A stretch of 7,693 bases of DNA from Pseudomonadota bacterium (GTDB lineage: Bacteria; Pseudomonadota; Gammaproteobacteria; Xanthomonadales; Xanthomonadaceae): positions 1 through 7,693 of the forward strand of contig JAEXRB010000068.1 of NCBI GenBank assembly GCA_023438325.1. Reading direction: 5' to 3'. Shown here piece by piece: positions 1-5,879 of the stretch (positions are counted from its first letter, which is position 1; the number at the start of each line of letters is the position of its first letter). The translations under genes and the position numbers were made by a program. Below the pieces are notes generated by a model that saw only the letters and a list, made by a program, of their open reading frames with translations, searched no databases and was not told where the DNA came from.

Positions 1-1
1 C

Positions 2-1120
2 TTCAAGGCCAAGGCCAGCAAGGCCAAACAGGCGCAGTCGCGCATGAAGCGGCTGGAAAAACTCGCTGGCACCGAAGCGGTGCGGGCCGAGCGTGCGCTG
101 CACATCGCCTTCGGCGAGCCACTCAAATTGCCGACATCGTTGATTCGCCTGAATCATGCCGATTGCGGCTACACCGCCGCGTCGGCGGCGCCCGAAGAAA
201 GCGATGGGCATGCCGTTGATGGCGGCACGCACCGCATCCTCGCCGATGTGGGCTTCGGGCTGGAAAGTGGCGATCGGGTCGGTTTGCTCGGGCCGAACGG
301 AGCGGGCAAATCCACGCTGGTCAAATCGCTGGTCGGCGAACTGGCGTTGCTCGGTGGCGAACGCAACGCGCATCCTGATCTGCGCATCGGCTACTTCGCC
401 CAGCACACGGTCGAATCGCTGCGCGAAGGCGCCAGCCCGATGGATCACCTGCGCGATATCGCGCCTGCGGAATCGCAACAGGCATTTCGCGATTTCCTCG
501 GTCGCTGGAACTTCGCCGGCGATCGCGCATTCGAGTCGGTGGATGGATTTTCCGGCGGCGAGCGCGCGCGCCTTGCCCTGGCGTTGATCGCCTGGCGGCG
601 CCCGAATGTGCTGCTGCTCGACGAGCCGACCAACCATCTGGATCTGGACATGCGCGAAGCGCTGGCCGAGGCGTTGTCGGATTTCGCCGGCGCCATCGTG
701 CTGGTAAGCCATGATCGCCACCTGATCGGACTGGTCTGCGACACCTTTTGGCGCGTGGCCAACGGCAAGGTGGAGGAGTTCGACGGCGATCTGGATGCCT
801 ACGCCGCGTGGCTGCGCAGCCGTTCCGGCGATGGCGATGGCGTGGCAAAGAAAGCCGCTGCTGCATCGGCCGAGAAACCTCAGGCGCCCAGGCCCGTGGC
901 CCGCAAGGCCATCGATCCGGCCATCAGTCGCCGCCTCAAGCGTATCGAGGCACGGCTGGAGGAAATCCGCACGGCGCGCGAAGCGGTCGAAAGCGAGTTG
1001 GCCGATCCGGCACTGTACGAAAATGCCGGCGCACAGCGCGTGGCCGAATTGGGTTTCCAGCAAGCTCAGCTGGCGCGTGAGCAGGACGAGCTGGAAATGG
1101 AGTGGCTGGAGCTGGCGTGA
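2..1120 (+). CDS. yheS: ABC-F family ATPase, YheS-like (C-terminal part)
   Basis: This is the last 372 residues of a duplicated ABC ATPase of the ABC-F type; the first ATPase domain and the start lie upstream of the window. ABC-F proteins are soluble, lack membrane domains and mostly act on the ribosome at the tRNA exit site. The window opens inside the inter-domain linker: residues FKAKASKAKQAQSR match the conserved ABC-F linker. The second ATPase domain shows Walker A GPNGAGKST (290-316), signature FSGGERARL (from 548), Walker B with LLLDEPTNHLDLD (611-649) and the switch-histidine motif SHDRH. After it come the YheS-like stretch FDGDLDAYAAWL, an Ala/Lys/Pro-rich linker and a charged C-terminal coiled coil ending at MEWLELA. 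The order and wording follow E. coli YheS closely. One oddity is an insertion of about 17 residues, rich in Ala, Gly and acidic residues, before Walker A (about 173-226). The family call is secure; the symbol is by resemblance. Confidence 0.93.
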   Translation, partial: FKAKASKAKQAQSRMKRLEKLAGTEAVRAERALHIAFGEPLKLPTSLIRLNHADCGYTAASAAPEESDGHAVDGGTHRILADVGFGLESGDRVGLLGPNGAGKSTLVKSLVGELALLGGERNAHPDLRIGYFAQHTVESLREGASPMDHLRDIAPAESQQAFRDFLGRWNFAGDRAFESVDGFSGGERARLALALIAWRRPNVLLLDEPTNHLDLDMREALAEALSDFAGAIVLVSHDRHLIGLVCDTFWRVANGKVEEFDGDLDAYAAWLRSRSGDGDGVAKKAAAASAEKPQAPRPVARKAIDPAISRRLKRIEARLEEIRTAREAVESELADPALYENAGAQRVAELGFQQAQLAREQDELEMEWLELA

Positions 1121-1145
1121 GGGAGGTGTTGTTTGCGTTTCAGTC

Positions 1146-1203
1146 GTGATTGCGCGGCAGCAAAAGCGGTAGGCCTGCATCGGCAATCACTGCGCAAGCT
1201 GCC
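1146..1203. repeat. Nested inverted repeats downstream of the ABC-F gene
   Basis: GTGATTGC (1146-1153) is perfectly inverted as GCAATCAC (1183-1190). Overlapping it, TTGCGC (1150-1155) is inverted as GCGCAA (1192-1197) and GGCAGC (1156-1161) as GCTGCC (1198-1203). The last two pairs cannot form one continuous stem because their order is swapped, so alternative folds compete. There is no T-run, so this is not a classical intrinsic terminator. It lies in the 152-base gap between the ABC-F stop and merC and may act as an mRNA 3'-end structure; that role is inference. Confidence 0.45.
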
Positions 1204-1259
1204 CGTGAGGCGTGCGCGGGAGGGGCGCGCCGATGCGTCATGTCGGCTTGGCGGCATGT

Positions 1260-1265
1260 TATAGT
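1260..1265 (+). promoter_or_regulatory. Putative -10 element (TATAGT) of merC
   Basis: TATAGT differs from the sigma-70 -10 consensus at one base and lies 7 bases before the ATG at 1273, so transcription could begin at or next to that ATG. I see no convincing -35 hexamer at 16-18 bases upstream. The surrounding ATGTTATA also resembles one half of the gammaproteobacterial Zur operator, but the other half is poor. It is a prediction from position and composition only. Confidence 0.38.
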
Positions 1266-1272
1266 GTTTCGC

Positions 1273-1728
1273 ATGTCGTCCGGCTCCCTCAATCCCATGC
1301 CTCCTGTGGCCCGCGAAAATCAGGCTGAAAGCGACCGCCTCCAGCGTACCGGCGATCGTGTCGGCGTGTGGGCCTCAGTGGCGTGCGCGGTGCATTGCGC
1401 GCTGTTGCCGGTGGCGCTGGCGCTGGTGCCCACGCTGGGATTGGGCGCGTTCGCATTGGTGGATATCGATCAGGCTTTCGTGGTGTTCGCCACCGTGCTG
1501 GGCGTCACCACGCTGACGCTGGGCTATCGCCGTCATCGCGGCTTTGCGGCGTGGGCAGTGCTGTTGGCCGGGCTGGCGCGGGTCTGGGCCAACACCTTTA
1601 CCGCATTGCACGATCATTCGGTGTGGCATGCCGTGATGATGACCGGCGGCGGGCTGCTGATCGCGGCGGCGCATCTGATGAACCTGCGGCTGAGCCATCG
1701 CTCCACGCTGTGCAGCGTTTCTCCGTAG
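1273..1728 (+). CDS. MerC-domain small membrane protein
   Basis: The gene encodes about 151 residues from ATG 1273, or 143 from ATG 1297. A hydrophilic N-terminus leads to DRVGVWASVACAVHCALLPVA; the motif C38-A-V-H-C42 at the start of the first membrane helix is the hallmark of the MerC domain. Further helices cover about residues 45-62, 67-84, 92-109 and 118-138, and LGYRRHR (83-89) and AAHLMNLRL (132-140) are also typical. Transposon-borne MerC proteins carry mercuric ions across the inner membrane. This copy has no merR, merT, merP or merA beside it, so mercury transport should not be assumed: stand-alone MerC-domain proteins are widespread and some sit in zinc-regulated gene groups. It has no obvious Shine-Dalgarno at either ATG. 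I chose 1273 because of the -10-like element just upstream; the start is uncertain, the family is not. Confidence 0.82.
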   Translation: MSSGSLNPMPPVARENQAESDRLQRTGDRVGVWASVACAVHCALLPVALALVPTLGLGAFALVDIDQAFVVFATVLGVTTLTLGYRRHRGFAAWAVLLAGLARVWANTFTALHDHSVWHAVMMTGGGLLIAAAHLMNLRLSHRSTLCSVSP

Positions 1729-1751
1729 ATATCCAGACGGCTCCCCATGTT

Positions 1752-1788
1752 GCGCGGCGGCCAGCGATGTTAGGCTATTCGGCCGCGC
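1752..1788 (+). other. GC-rich inverted repeat between merC and the bTHX gene
   Basis: GCGCGGC (1752-1758) is inverted as GCCGCGC (1782-1788) with a 23-base loop. It follows the merC stop and precedes the likely bTHX promoter. No T-run follows, so it could only be a weak or factor-assisted terminator, or chance in GC-rich DNA. Confidence 0.25.
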
Positions 1789-1803
1789 GTGCCGCGTGAA
1801 CGA

Positions 1804-1809
1804 TATAGT
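1804..1809 (+). promoter_or_regulatory. Putative -10 element (TATAGT) of the bTHX gene
   Basis: The same TATAGT hexamer seen before merC occurs 22 bases before the bTHX start codon. Initiation about 7 bases downstream would give a very short leader that still contains the Shine-Dalgarno at 1819-1823. No good -35 hexamer is visible at the usual spacing. This is a prediction. Confidence 0.4.
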
Positions 1810-1818
1810 CAACGAATC

Positions 1819-1823
1819 AGGAG
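1819..1823 (+). promoter_or_regulatory. Shine-Dalgarno AGGAG of the bTHX gene
   Basis: AGGAG stands 8 bases before the ATG at 1832, an ideal distance. It is the clearest ribosome binding site in the window and supports this small frame as a real gene. Confidence 0.8.
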
Positions 1824-1831
1824 AGTGACAG

Positions 1832-1987
1832 ATGGGTAAGGGTGACCGCAGGACCGCCAAGGGCAAGCGCTATTCGTCCAGTTATGGCAACGCACGTCCG
1901 CACGGCAAGCGCAGCATCGTGGCTCCGGCCGCCGCCACGCCGAAGGCGTCGGTAGCCAAGAAGGCTGCTGCCAAGAAGAAAGCCTGA
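1832..1987 (+). CDS. Small ribosomal subunit protein bTHX, 51 residues
   Basis: This gene is easily missed because it is only 51 codons long. The N-terminal MGKGDRRTAKGKRYSSSYGN is the signature of the bTHX (Thx) family of tiny basic 30S proteins, which in Thermus sits in a cavity at the top of the 30S head and stabilises RNA packing. The protein has ten Lys, five Arg and a single acidic residue (D5). After the core (about 1-28) comes a tail, residues 29-51, made almost wholly of Ala, Lys, Pro, Ser, Thr and Val, like a histone H1-type tail. A strong Shine-Dalgarno, its own likely promoter and an immediately following strong terminator point to a monocistronic, well-expressed transcript. The family call comes from the N-terminal motif; a role in 30S assembly or stability is known for the family, not shown here. 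Confidence 0.88.
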   Translation: MGKGDRRTAKGKRYSSSYGNARPHGKRSIVAPAAATPKASVAKKAAAKKKA

Positions 1988-2009
1988 GTCAGCTCCGGTT
2001 TTCTGCTGC

Positions 2010-2036
2010 AAAACGCCCCGCATTGCGGGGCGTTTT
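2010..2036. terminator. Strong, probably bidirectional intrinsic terminator
   Basis: AAAACGCCCCGC (2010-2021) pairs perfectly with GCGGGGCGTTTT (2025-2036) around the 3-base loop ATT. The 12-bp GC-rich stem with an A-run on one side and a T-run on the other can work in both directions. It lies 22 bases after the bTHX stop and 7 bases beyond the hutI stop on the other strand, so it should end both convergent transcripts. Confidence 0.93.
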
Positions 2037-2043
2037 CGTTGGC

Positions 2044-3270
2044 TCATGCCGAAACTACGGGCCGGCCGCCGACCAGCAGCATGCGTGCCAGATCACCACC
2101 GAGCCAGTAGCACAGCTCGGCGGGTTGCGAGACATTCCAGACCACGAGATCGGCGCGTTGGCCGGTGACGATCTGACCGCGATCGGAAAGGCCCAGTGCG
2201 CGCGCCGCGTGACAGGTGGCGCCGCGCAGCGCTTCTTCGGGCGTGAGACGGAACTGGATACAGGCAAGTGCCATCGCCAGGCGCAAGCTGAGCAGTGGCG
2301 AAGTGCCGGGGTTGGCATCGGTCGCTACCGCCATCGGCACGCCGTGAGTGCGGAAAGCGTCGATGGGCGGCAGTTTGGTTTCGCGCAGGCACAGGAATGC
2401 GCCAGGCAGCAACACGGCCAAGGTGCCGTGTTCGGCCATCGCACGAGCGCTCGCTTCGCTGGTGTATTCGACGTGATCGGCAGAAAGGCCGTCAAAGCGG
2501 GCCGCCAGTGCGCCACCACCCGAATCACTCAATTGATCGGCATGCAGTTTTACCGGGAGCTCCAGTGCGCGCGCCGTCTCGAACACGCGTGCCGTCTGTT
2601 CGGGCGAGAACGCAATGCGCTCGCAGAAGGCATCCACCGCATCCACCAGGCCCTCTGCGGCGGCGGCCGGCAGCAACGTATTGCAGATGAAGTCGATGTA
2701 ATCGTCTGCGCGCCCGGTGTATTCCGGGGGCAACGCATGGGCCGCAAGGAACGTGGTTTTCACCGTGATGCCGAGCGTCTGTCCGAGTCGGCGCGCGACA
2801 CGCAGCATGCGCAATTCGCTTTCCTGCTCCAGGCCGTAGCCGGATTTGATTTCCAGCGTAGCCACGCCGTCGCGCATCAGCGCGCGGGCGCGCGGCAGTG
2901 CCAGCGCGAGCAGTGCGTCTTCGCTCGCTGCCCGCGTGGCACGCACGCTGGAGGCGATGCCGCCGCCGGCGCGGGCGATGTCCTCGTAACTTGCCCCATT
3001 GAGGCGCTGCTCGAATTCACCGGCGCGGTCGCCGGCGAACACCAGATGGGTGTGGCAATCGATCAATGCCGGCGTCACCAGTGCGCCGGCGCAATCGATG
3101 ATGTCTGTCGTTTTGCCCGGTTCGGGCAGTGATTGCATCGGGCCGACATGGACGATGCGGCCGGCATGGCAGGCAATCGCTGCGTTTTCGATCAGTCCGT
3201 AGCCGCCGTCGCCGGCGAGCGTGACGGCATGGGCATTGATGAGGCAGGTATCGAATGTGGCGGCAGTCAT
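2044..3270 (-). CDS. hutI: Imidazolonepropionase
   Basis: HutI hydrolyses 4-imidazolone-5-propionate to N-formimino-L-glutamate, the third step of histidine breakdown, in the cytoplasm. The 408-residue protein is a metal-dependent amidohydrolase. The metal ligands expected from the Bacillus subtilis enzyme are visible: H73 and H75 in DCHTHLVFAGDRAGEF, H243 in KLHADQLSDSGG and D318 in ATDANPGTSP. Other family signatures are LEIKSGYGLEQESELRML (139-156), FLAAHALPPEY with H178, and LSADHVEYTSE. Length agrees with the usual 400-420. The frame is open upstream to 3366, but the ATG at 3270 gives the normal N-terminus (MTAATFDTCLINAHAVTL), so I chose it; no clear Shine-Dalgarno precedes it. No hutH, hutU, hutG or hutC is adjacent, and the gene is bounded by a terminator downstream and a divergent gene upstream, so it appears to be transcribed alone. 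Confidence 0.96.
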   Translation of the reverse strand: MTAATFDTCLINAHAVTLAGDGGYGLIENAAIACHAGRIVHVGPMQSLPEPGKTTDIIDCAGALVTPALIDCHTHLVFAGDRAGEFEQRLNGASYEDIARAGGGIASSVRATRAASEDALLALALPRARALMRDGVATLEIKSGYGLEQESELRMLRVARRLGQTLGITVKTTFLAAHALPPEYTGRADDYIDFICNTLLPAAAAEGLVDAVDAFCERIAFSPEQTARVFETARALELPVKLHADQLSDSGGGALAARFDGLSADHVEYTSEASARAMAEHGTLAVLLPGAFLCLRETKLPPIDAFRTHGVPMAVATDANPGTSPLLSLRLAMALACIQFRLTPEEALRGATCHAARALGLSDRGQIVTGQRADLVVWNVSQPAELCYWLGGDLARMLLVGGRPVVSA

Positions 3271-3293
3271 GTTTGTCCGAAGCAGGTTCGAGA

Positions 3294-3328
3294 ATGCGTC
3301 GCATGATGATCGCGACTTGGCCCGGGCC
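3294..3328. other. Palindromes in the hutI-prpE divergent promoter region
   Basis: The 162-base region between the divergent starts must hold both promoters. It contains two short perfect palindromes, ATGCG-T-CGCAT (3294-3304) and GGCCCGGGCC (3319-3328), and a third, TTGG-A-CCAA, at 3358-3366. None matches a HutC or PrpR operator that I recognise, and no clear -35/-10 pair stands out. They may be operators or chance. Confidence 0.25.
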
Positions 3329-3432
3329 TGTCGAATGGCGGTGGTTCCGGCTGCGCTTTGGACCAAGGTGGAATTGGCGGGAGCATGTCAGGCGTTACGC
3401 TGGTGCCTTCCAGAGCGGGGAGCGTACGCGTC

Positions 3433-5310
3433 ATGACCTACGACCAAATGTATCGCTGGTCGATCGACGATCCGGAAGGTTTCTGGGCCGAACAGGCCAG
3501 ACGCATCGATTGGTACGTGCCGCCGCAGCGCACCCTCGAATACGAACGCCCGCCGTTCCGACGCTGGTTTGTCGGCGGCCAGACCAATCTGTGCCACAAC
3601 GCGGTGGACCGGCATTTGACCGAGCGCGCCGATCAACTCGCGCTGATCGGCATTTCCACTGAAACCGGGCACACCCGCGAGCTGAGCTATCGCGCCCTGC
3701 ATCGCGAGGTGAACGTGTTTGCGCAGGCGCTGCGCAGCCTCGGTGTGGGCAAGGGCGATCGCGTGGTGATCTACATGCCGCACACCGTGGAAGCCGCCGT
3801 GGCGATGCTGGCTTGCGCACGACTGGGCGCGATCCATTCGGTGGTATTCGGCGGTTTCGCCTCGCACAACCTTGCGTTGCGCATCGACGATGCCAGGCCG
3901 CGCGTCCTCGTCTGTGCCGATGCCGGCATGCGTGGAGGCAAGGTGATTGCGTACAAACCGCTGGTCGATGCCGCGCTGGCCGAGGCCGAGTTCCCGCCGC
4001 CGCACGTGCTCGTGGTCAATCGCAAGCTCGATCCGACGATGCCCATGACGCCCGGGCGCGATATGGATTTCGATGCGCTGCGCCAGGAATGCGAGGGCGC
4101 CGATGTGCCGGTGACGTGGCTGGAATCCAACGAGCCCAGCTACATCCTCTACACCTCCGGCACTACCGGCAAGCCCAAGGGTGTGCAGCGTGACGTAGGC
4201 GGCTATGCGGTGGCGCTGGCATTGTCGATGGACACCGTGTTCGACGTCGGGCCGGGGCAGGTGATGTTCTCCACCTCAGACATCGGTTGGGTCGTGGGCC
4301 ACAGCTACAACGTTTACGGCCCGCTGATCGCCGGCGCCACTTCGATTCTCTACGAAGGCCTTCCGACAGCGCCCGATCCCGGCATCTGGTGGAAGATCTG
4401 CGCCGACTACGGCGTGCGCACGATGTTTTCCTCGCCCACCGCGATCCGGGTGCTGAAAAAGCAGGATCCGGCCTGGCTGAAAAAACACGATCTTTCCGCA
4501 CTCCAATGGCTGTTTTTGGCCGGTGAACCGCTCGACGAACCCACCGCCGCGTGGATCAAGGCCGAACTCGGCAAGCCGGTCATCGACAACTATTGGCAAA
4601 CTGAAACCGGCTGGCCGGTACTGACCTTGCAGCCGGGGCTTGACATGAAGCCGGTCAAGCTCGGTTCGCCGGGTTTGCCGAACATGGGCTACAAGCTGCG
4701 CGTGATCGACGAAGCCAGCGGCCTTGATGTCGCGCCAAACGAAAAGGGCGTGCTGGTGATCGAGCCGCCGCTGCCGCCCGGCTGCATGAGCACGGTGTGG
4801 AACAACGATGAGCGCTTCCTCGCCAGCTATTTCAGCCACTTCAAGGAGCAGCTCTACAGCTCGCTGGATTGGGCGGTGCGCGATGCCGAGGGTTACACCT
4901 TCATCCTTGGCCGTACCGACGACGTGATCAATGTCGCCGGGCATCGCTTGGGCACGCGCGAGATCGAGGAGTCGATCGCCTCCCACCCGGGTGTGGCAGA
5001 GGCCGCGGTGGTGGGCGTCCATGATGAGGTGAAGGGGCAGGTGCCGGTGGTGTTTGCCACACTTAAATCCGGCGATGGCGCATCGGCCAGCGAAATGGGC
5101 CAGCGCGTGGTGGAGCAGCTCGGTGGCGTGGCGCGTCCGGCGCGTATCTATGTGGTCGGCAGCTTGCCCAAGACGCGTTCAGGCAAGTTGCTGCGGCGCT
5201 CGTTGCAGGCCTTGGCCGAGGATCGTGATCCGGGCGATCTTTCCACGCTGGACGATCCCGGTGCGCTGGAGGAGATCCGCCGCGCGCTGGCGCGTGGCCC
5301 CGATTCCTGA
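3433..5310 (+). CDS. prpE: Propionate--CoA ligase (propionyl-CoA synthetase)
   Basis: PrpE makes propionyl-CoA from propionate, ATP and CoA via propionyl-AMP, feeding the 2-methylcitrate cycle. The 625-residue product follows E. coli PrpE (628) from end to end. Visible landmarks are FWAEQARRIDWYVPPQ at the N-terminus, the P-loop YTSGTTGKPKG (240-250) running into VQRDVGGYAVAL, the adenylation motif NYWQTETGWP (386-395), the hinge region GRTDDVINVAGHR (493-505) and the C-terminal LPKTRSGK with catalytic lysine K585. NYWQTETGWP, with Trp after the Gly, is typical of PrpE, whereas acetyl-CoA synthetases usually read WWQTETGG. The frame is open from 3358, but family proteins begin at MTYDQMYRWS, so I chose ATG 3433; GGGGAG at 3417-3422 is a fair Shine-Dalgarno. 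No prpB, prpC, acnD or prpF is in view. K585 lies in the motif acetylated in PrpE/Acs enzymes, so control by acetylation is possible. Acetate as a side substrate cannot be excluded. Confidence 0.94.
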   Translation: MTYDQMYRWSIDDPEGFWAEQARRIDWYVPPQRTLEYERPPFRRWFVGGQTNLCHNAVDRHLTERADQLALIGISTETGHTRELSYRALHREVNVFAQALRSLGVGKGDRVVIYMPHTVEAAVAMLACARLGAIHSVVFGGFASHNLALRIDDARPRVLVCADAGMRGGKVIAYKPLVDAALAEAEFPPPHVLVVNRKLDPTMPMTPGRDMDFDALRQECEGADVPVTWLESNEPSYILYTSGTTGKPKGVQRDVGGYAVALALSMDTVFDVGPGQVMFSTSDIGWVVGHSYNVYGPLIAGATSILYEGLPTAPDPGIWWKICADYGVRTMFSSPTAIRVLKKQDPAWLKKHDLSALQWLFLAGEPLDEPTAAWIKAELGKPVIDNYWQTETGWPVLTLQPGLDMKPVKLGSPGLPNMGYKLRVIDEASGLDVAPNEKGVLVIEPPLPPGCMSTVWNNDERFLASYFSHFKEQLYSSLDWAVRDAEGYTFILGRTDDVINVAGHRLGTREIEESIASHPGVAEAAVVGVHDEVKGQVPVVFATLKSGDGASASEMGQRVVEQLGGVARPARIYVVGSLPKTRSGKLLRRSLQALAEDRDPGDLSTLDDPGALEEIRRALARGPDS

Positions 5311-5316
5311 CGGGCC
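5296..5316 (+). terminator. Weak candidate terminator at the end of prpE
   Basis: GGCCC (5296-5300) can pair with GGGCC (5312-5316) across the prpE stop codon, followed by the pyrimidine-rich TTCCTTCTTCC. The stem is short and the tract is not a pure T-run, so this is weak evidence; transcription from prpE could continue into yajC-secD. Confidence 0.2.
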
Positions 5317-5434
5317 TTCCTTCTTCCGGGGGCAGATGCCGGCAGCACCAGGGCGGTTTCACGCGCTCGATCCACCTGCGGGCCCTTGCGAAGCACTCAG
5401 GCCATCCCCATAACCTCGCCTTCGGCCCGCGTGG

Positions 5435-5440
5435 CATAAT
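5435..5440 (+). promoter_or_regulatory. Putative -10 element (CATAAT) upstream of yajC
   Basis: CATAAT matches five of six bases of the -10 consensus in an otherwise GC-rich 185-base gap between prpE and yajC. No good -35 hexamer is seen. Initiation near 5447 would put a small GC hairpin, GCCGGC (5452-5457) with GCCGGC (5463-5468), at the very start of the mRNA. It would give yajC-secD its own promoter independent of prpE. Confidence 0.4.
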
Positions 5441-5495
5441 TTGCGGCCTTTGCCGGCGCGGTGCCGGCCCGATCTTCGAAAAAGCGAGATTGCCC

Positions 5496-5825
5496 ATGGA
5501 TTTCCTGATTTCTTCCGCCTACGCCCAAGCCGCCGGAGCGGCCCAGCCGTCGCCTTGGTCGCCGCTCATCATGATGCTGGTGTTCGTGGCGGTGTTCTTC
5601 TTCTTCGTGATTCGCCCGCAGATGAAGCGCGCCAAGGATCACCGTTCCATGGTGTCGGCCATCGCCAAGGGTGACGAAGTGGTCACCAATGGCGGCATCC
5701 TCGGGCGTGTGGACGAAGTCGGTGATGCTTTCCTGGCCATCGAAATCGCCGAGAAGGTGATCATCCGGGTGCAGAAGAACTCCATCGCCGCCGTGCTGCC
5801 CAAGGGCACGTTGAAGGCTTCCTGA
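5496..5825 (+). CDS. yajC: Sec translocon accessory protein YajC
   Basis: YajC is a small single-span inner-membrane protein that associates with SecD-SecF and, through them, with SecYEG. The product has 109 residues. A short N-terminus (MDFLISSAYAQAAGAAQ) precedes one very hydrophobic helix at about 23-39, followed by the family motif RPQMKRAKDH (40-49) and a cytoplasmic domain with KGDEVVTNGGILGRV (58-72). Size and order are normal. I chose ATG 5496 because homologues begin with this kind of short leader; an in-frame TTG at 5490 is possible, and the ribosome binding site is poor (GCGAG region). It lies 76 bases before secD on the same strand, the usual yajC-secD-secF order. The gene upstream is prpE, not tgt. 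Confidence 0.95.
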   Translation: MDFLISSAYAQAAGAAQPSPWSPLIMMLVFVAVFFFFVIRPQMKRAKDHRSMVSAIAKGDEVVTNGGILGRVDEVGDAFLAIEIAEKVIIRVQKNSIAAVLPKGTLKAS

Positions 5826-5850
5826 GCACTTTTCTCCTCCTCCGTTTCCC

Positions 5851-5879
5851 GCGTTCCGGGCGGAAGCCGCCGGGAACGC
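5851..5879 (+). other. Imperfect 13-bp hairpin in the yajC-secD spacer
   Basis: GCGTTCCGGGCGG (5851-5863) pairs with CCGCCGGGAACGC (5867-5879) around the loop AAG: 12 of 13 pairs match, with one G-G mismatch at the eighth position. A pyrimidine-rich tract (TTTCTCCTCCTCC, 5831-5843) lies before it and no T-run follows, so it is not an ordinary terminator. It ends 22 bases before the secD ATG. It may stabilise yajC mRNA, tune readthrough or limit secD translation; the function is inference. Confidence 0.6.

Noticed and set aside
1150..1272. Upstream extension of merC to TTG 1150 or ATG 1240
   Set aside because: The added residues are Arg/Ala-rich and unlike MerC N-termini, and the stretch holds the inverted repeats and the likely promoter.
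1375..1866. Minus-strand frame across merC and the bTHX promoter
   Set aside because: It is Gln/His/Arg-rich and patternless, and it crosses two better-supported plus-strand genes and a promoter region.
2023..3132. Long plus-strand open frame (369 codons) opposite hutI
   Set aside because: It lies antisense to a clearly recognisable hutI, its translation is rich in Arg, Gln, Gly and Cys with no domain pattern, and GC-rich DNA commonly leaves such frames open.
3271..3366. N-terminal extension of hutI by 32 residues
   Set aside because: The extra segment is Ser/Arg-rich with no counterpart in HutI; ATG 3270 gives the normal length and start.
3358..3432. N-terminal extension of prpE by 25 residues, including ATG 3385
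   Set aside because: Known PrpE proteins begin at the MTYDQMYRWS-like position, and GGGGAG is placed correctly for ATG 3433.
4276..5022. Minus-strand open frame (248 codons) inside prpE
   Set aside because: Antisense shadow of the conserved prpE coding sequence; no ribosome binding site or domain signature.
5311..5495. Possible small gene or structured RNA between prpE and yajC
   Set aside because: I saw no short frame with a ribosome binding site and only small GC hairpins; a promoter is the simplest content.
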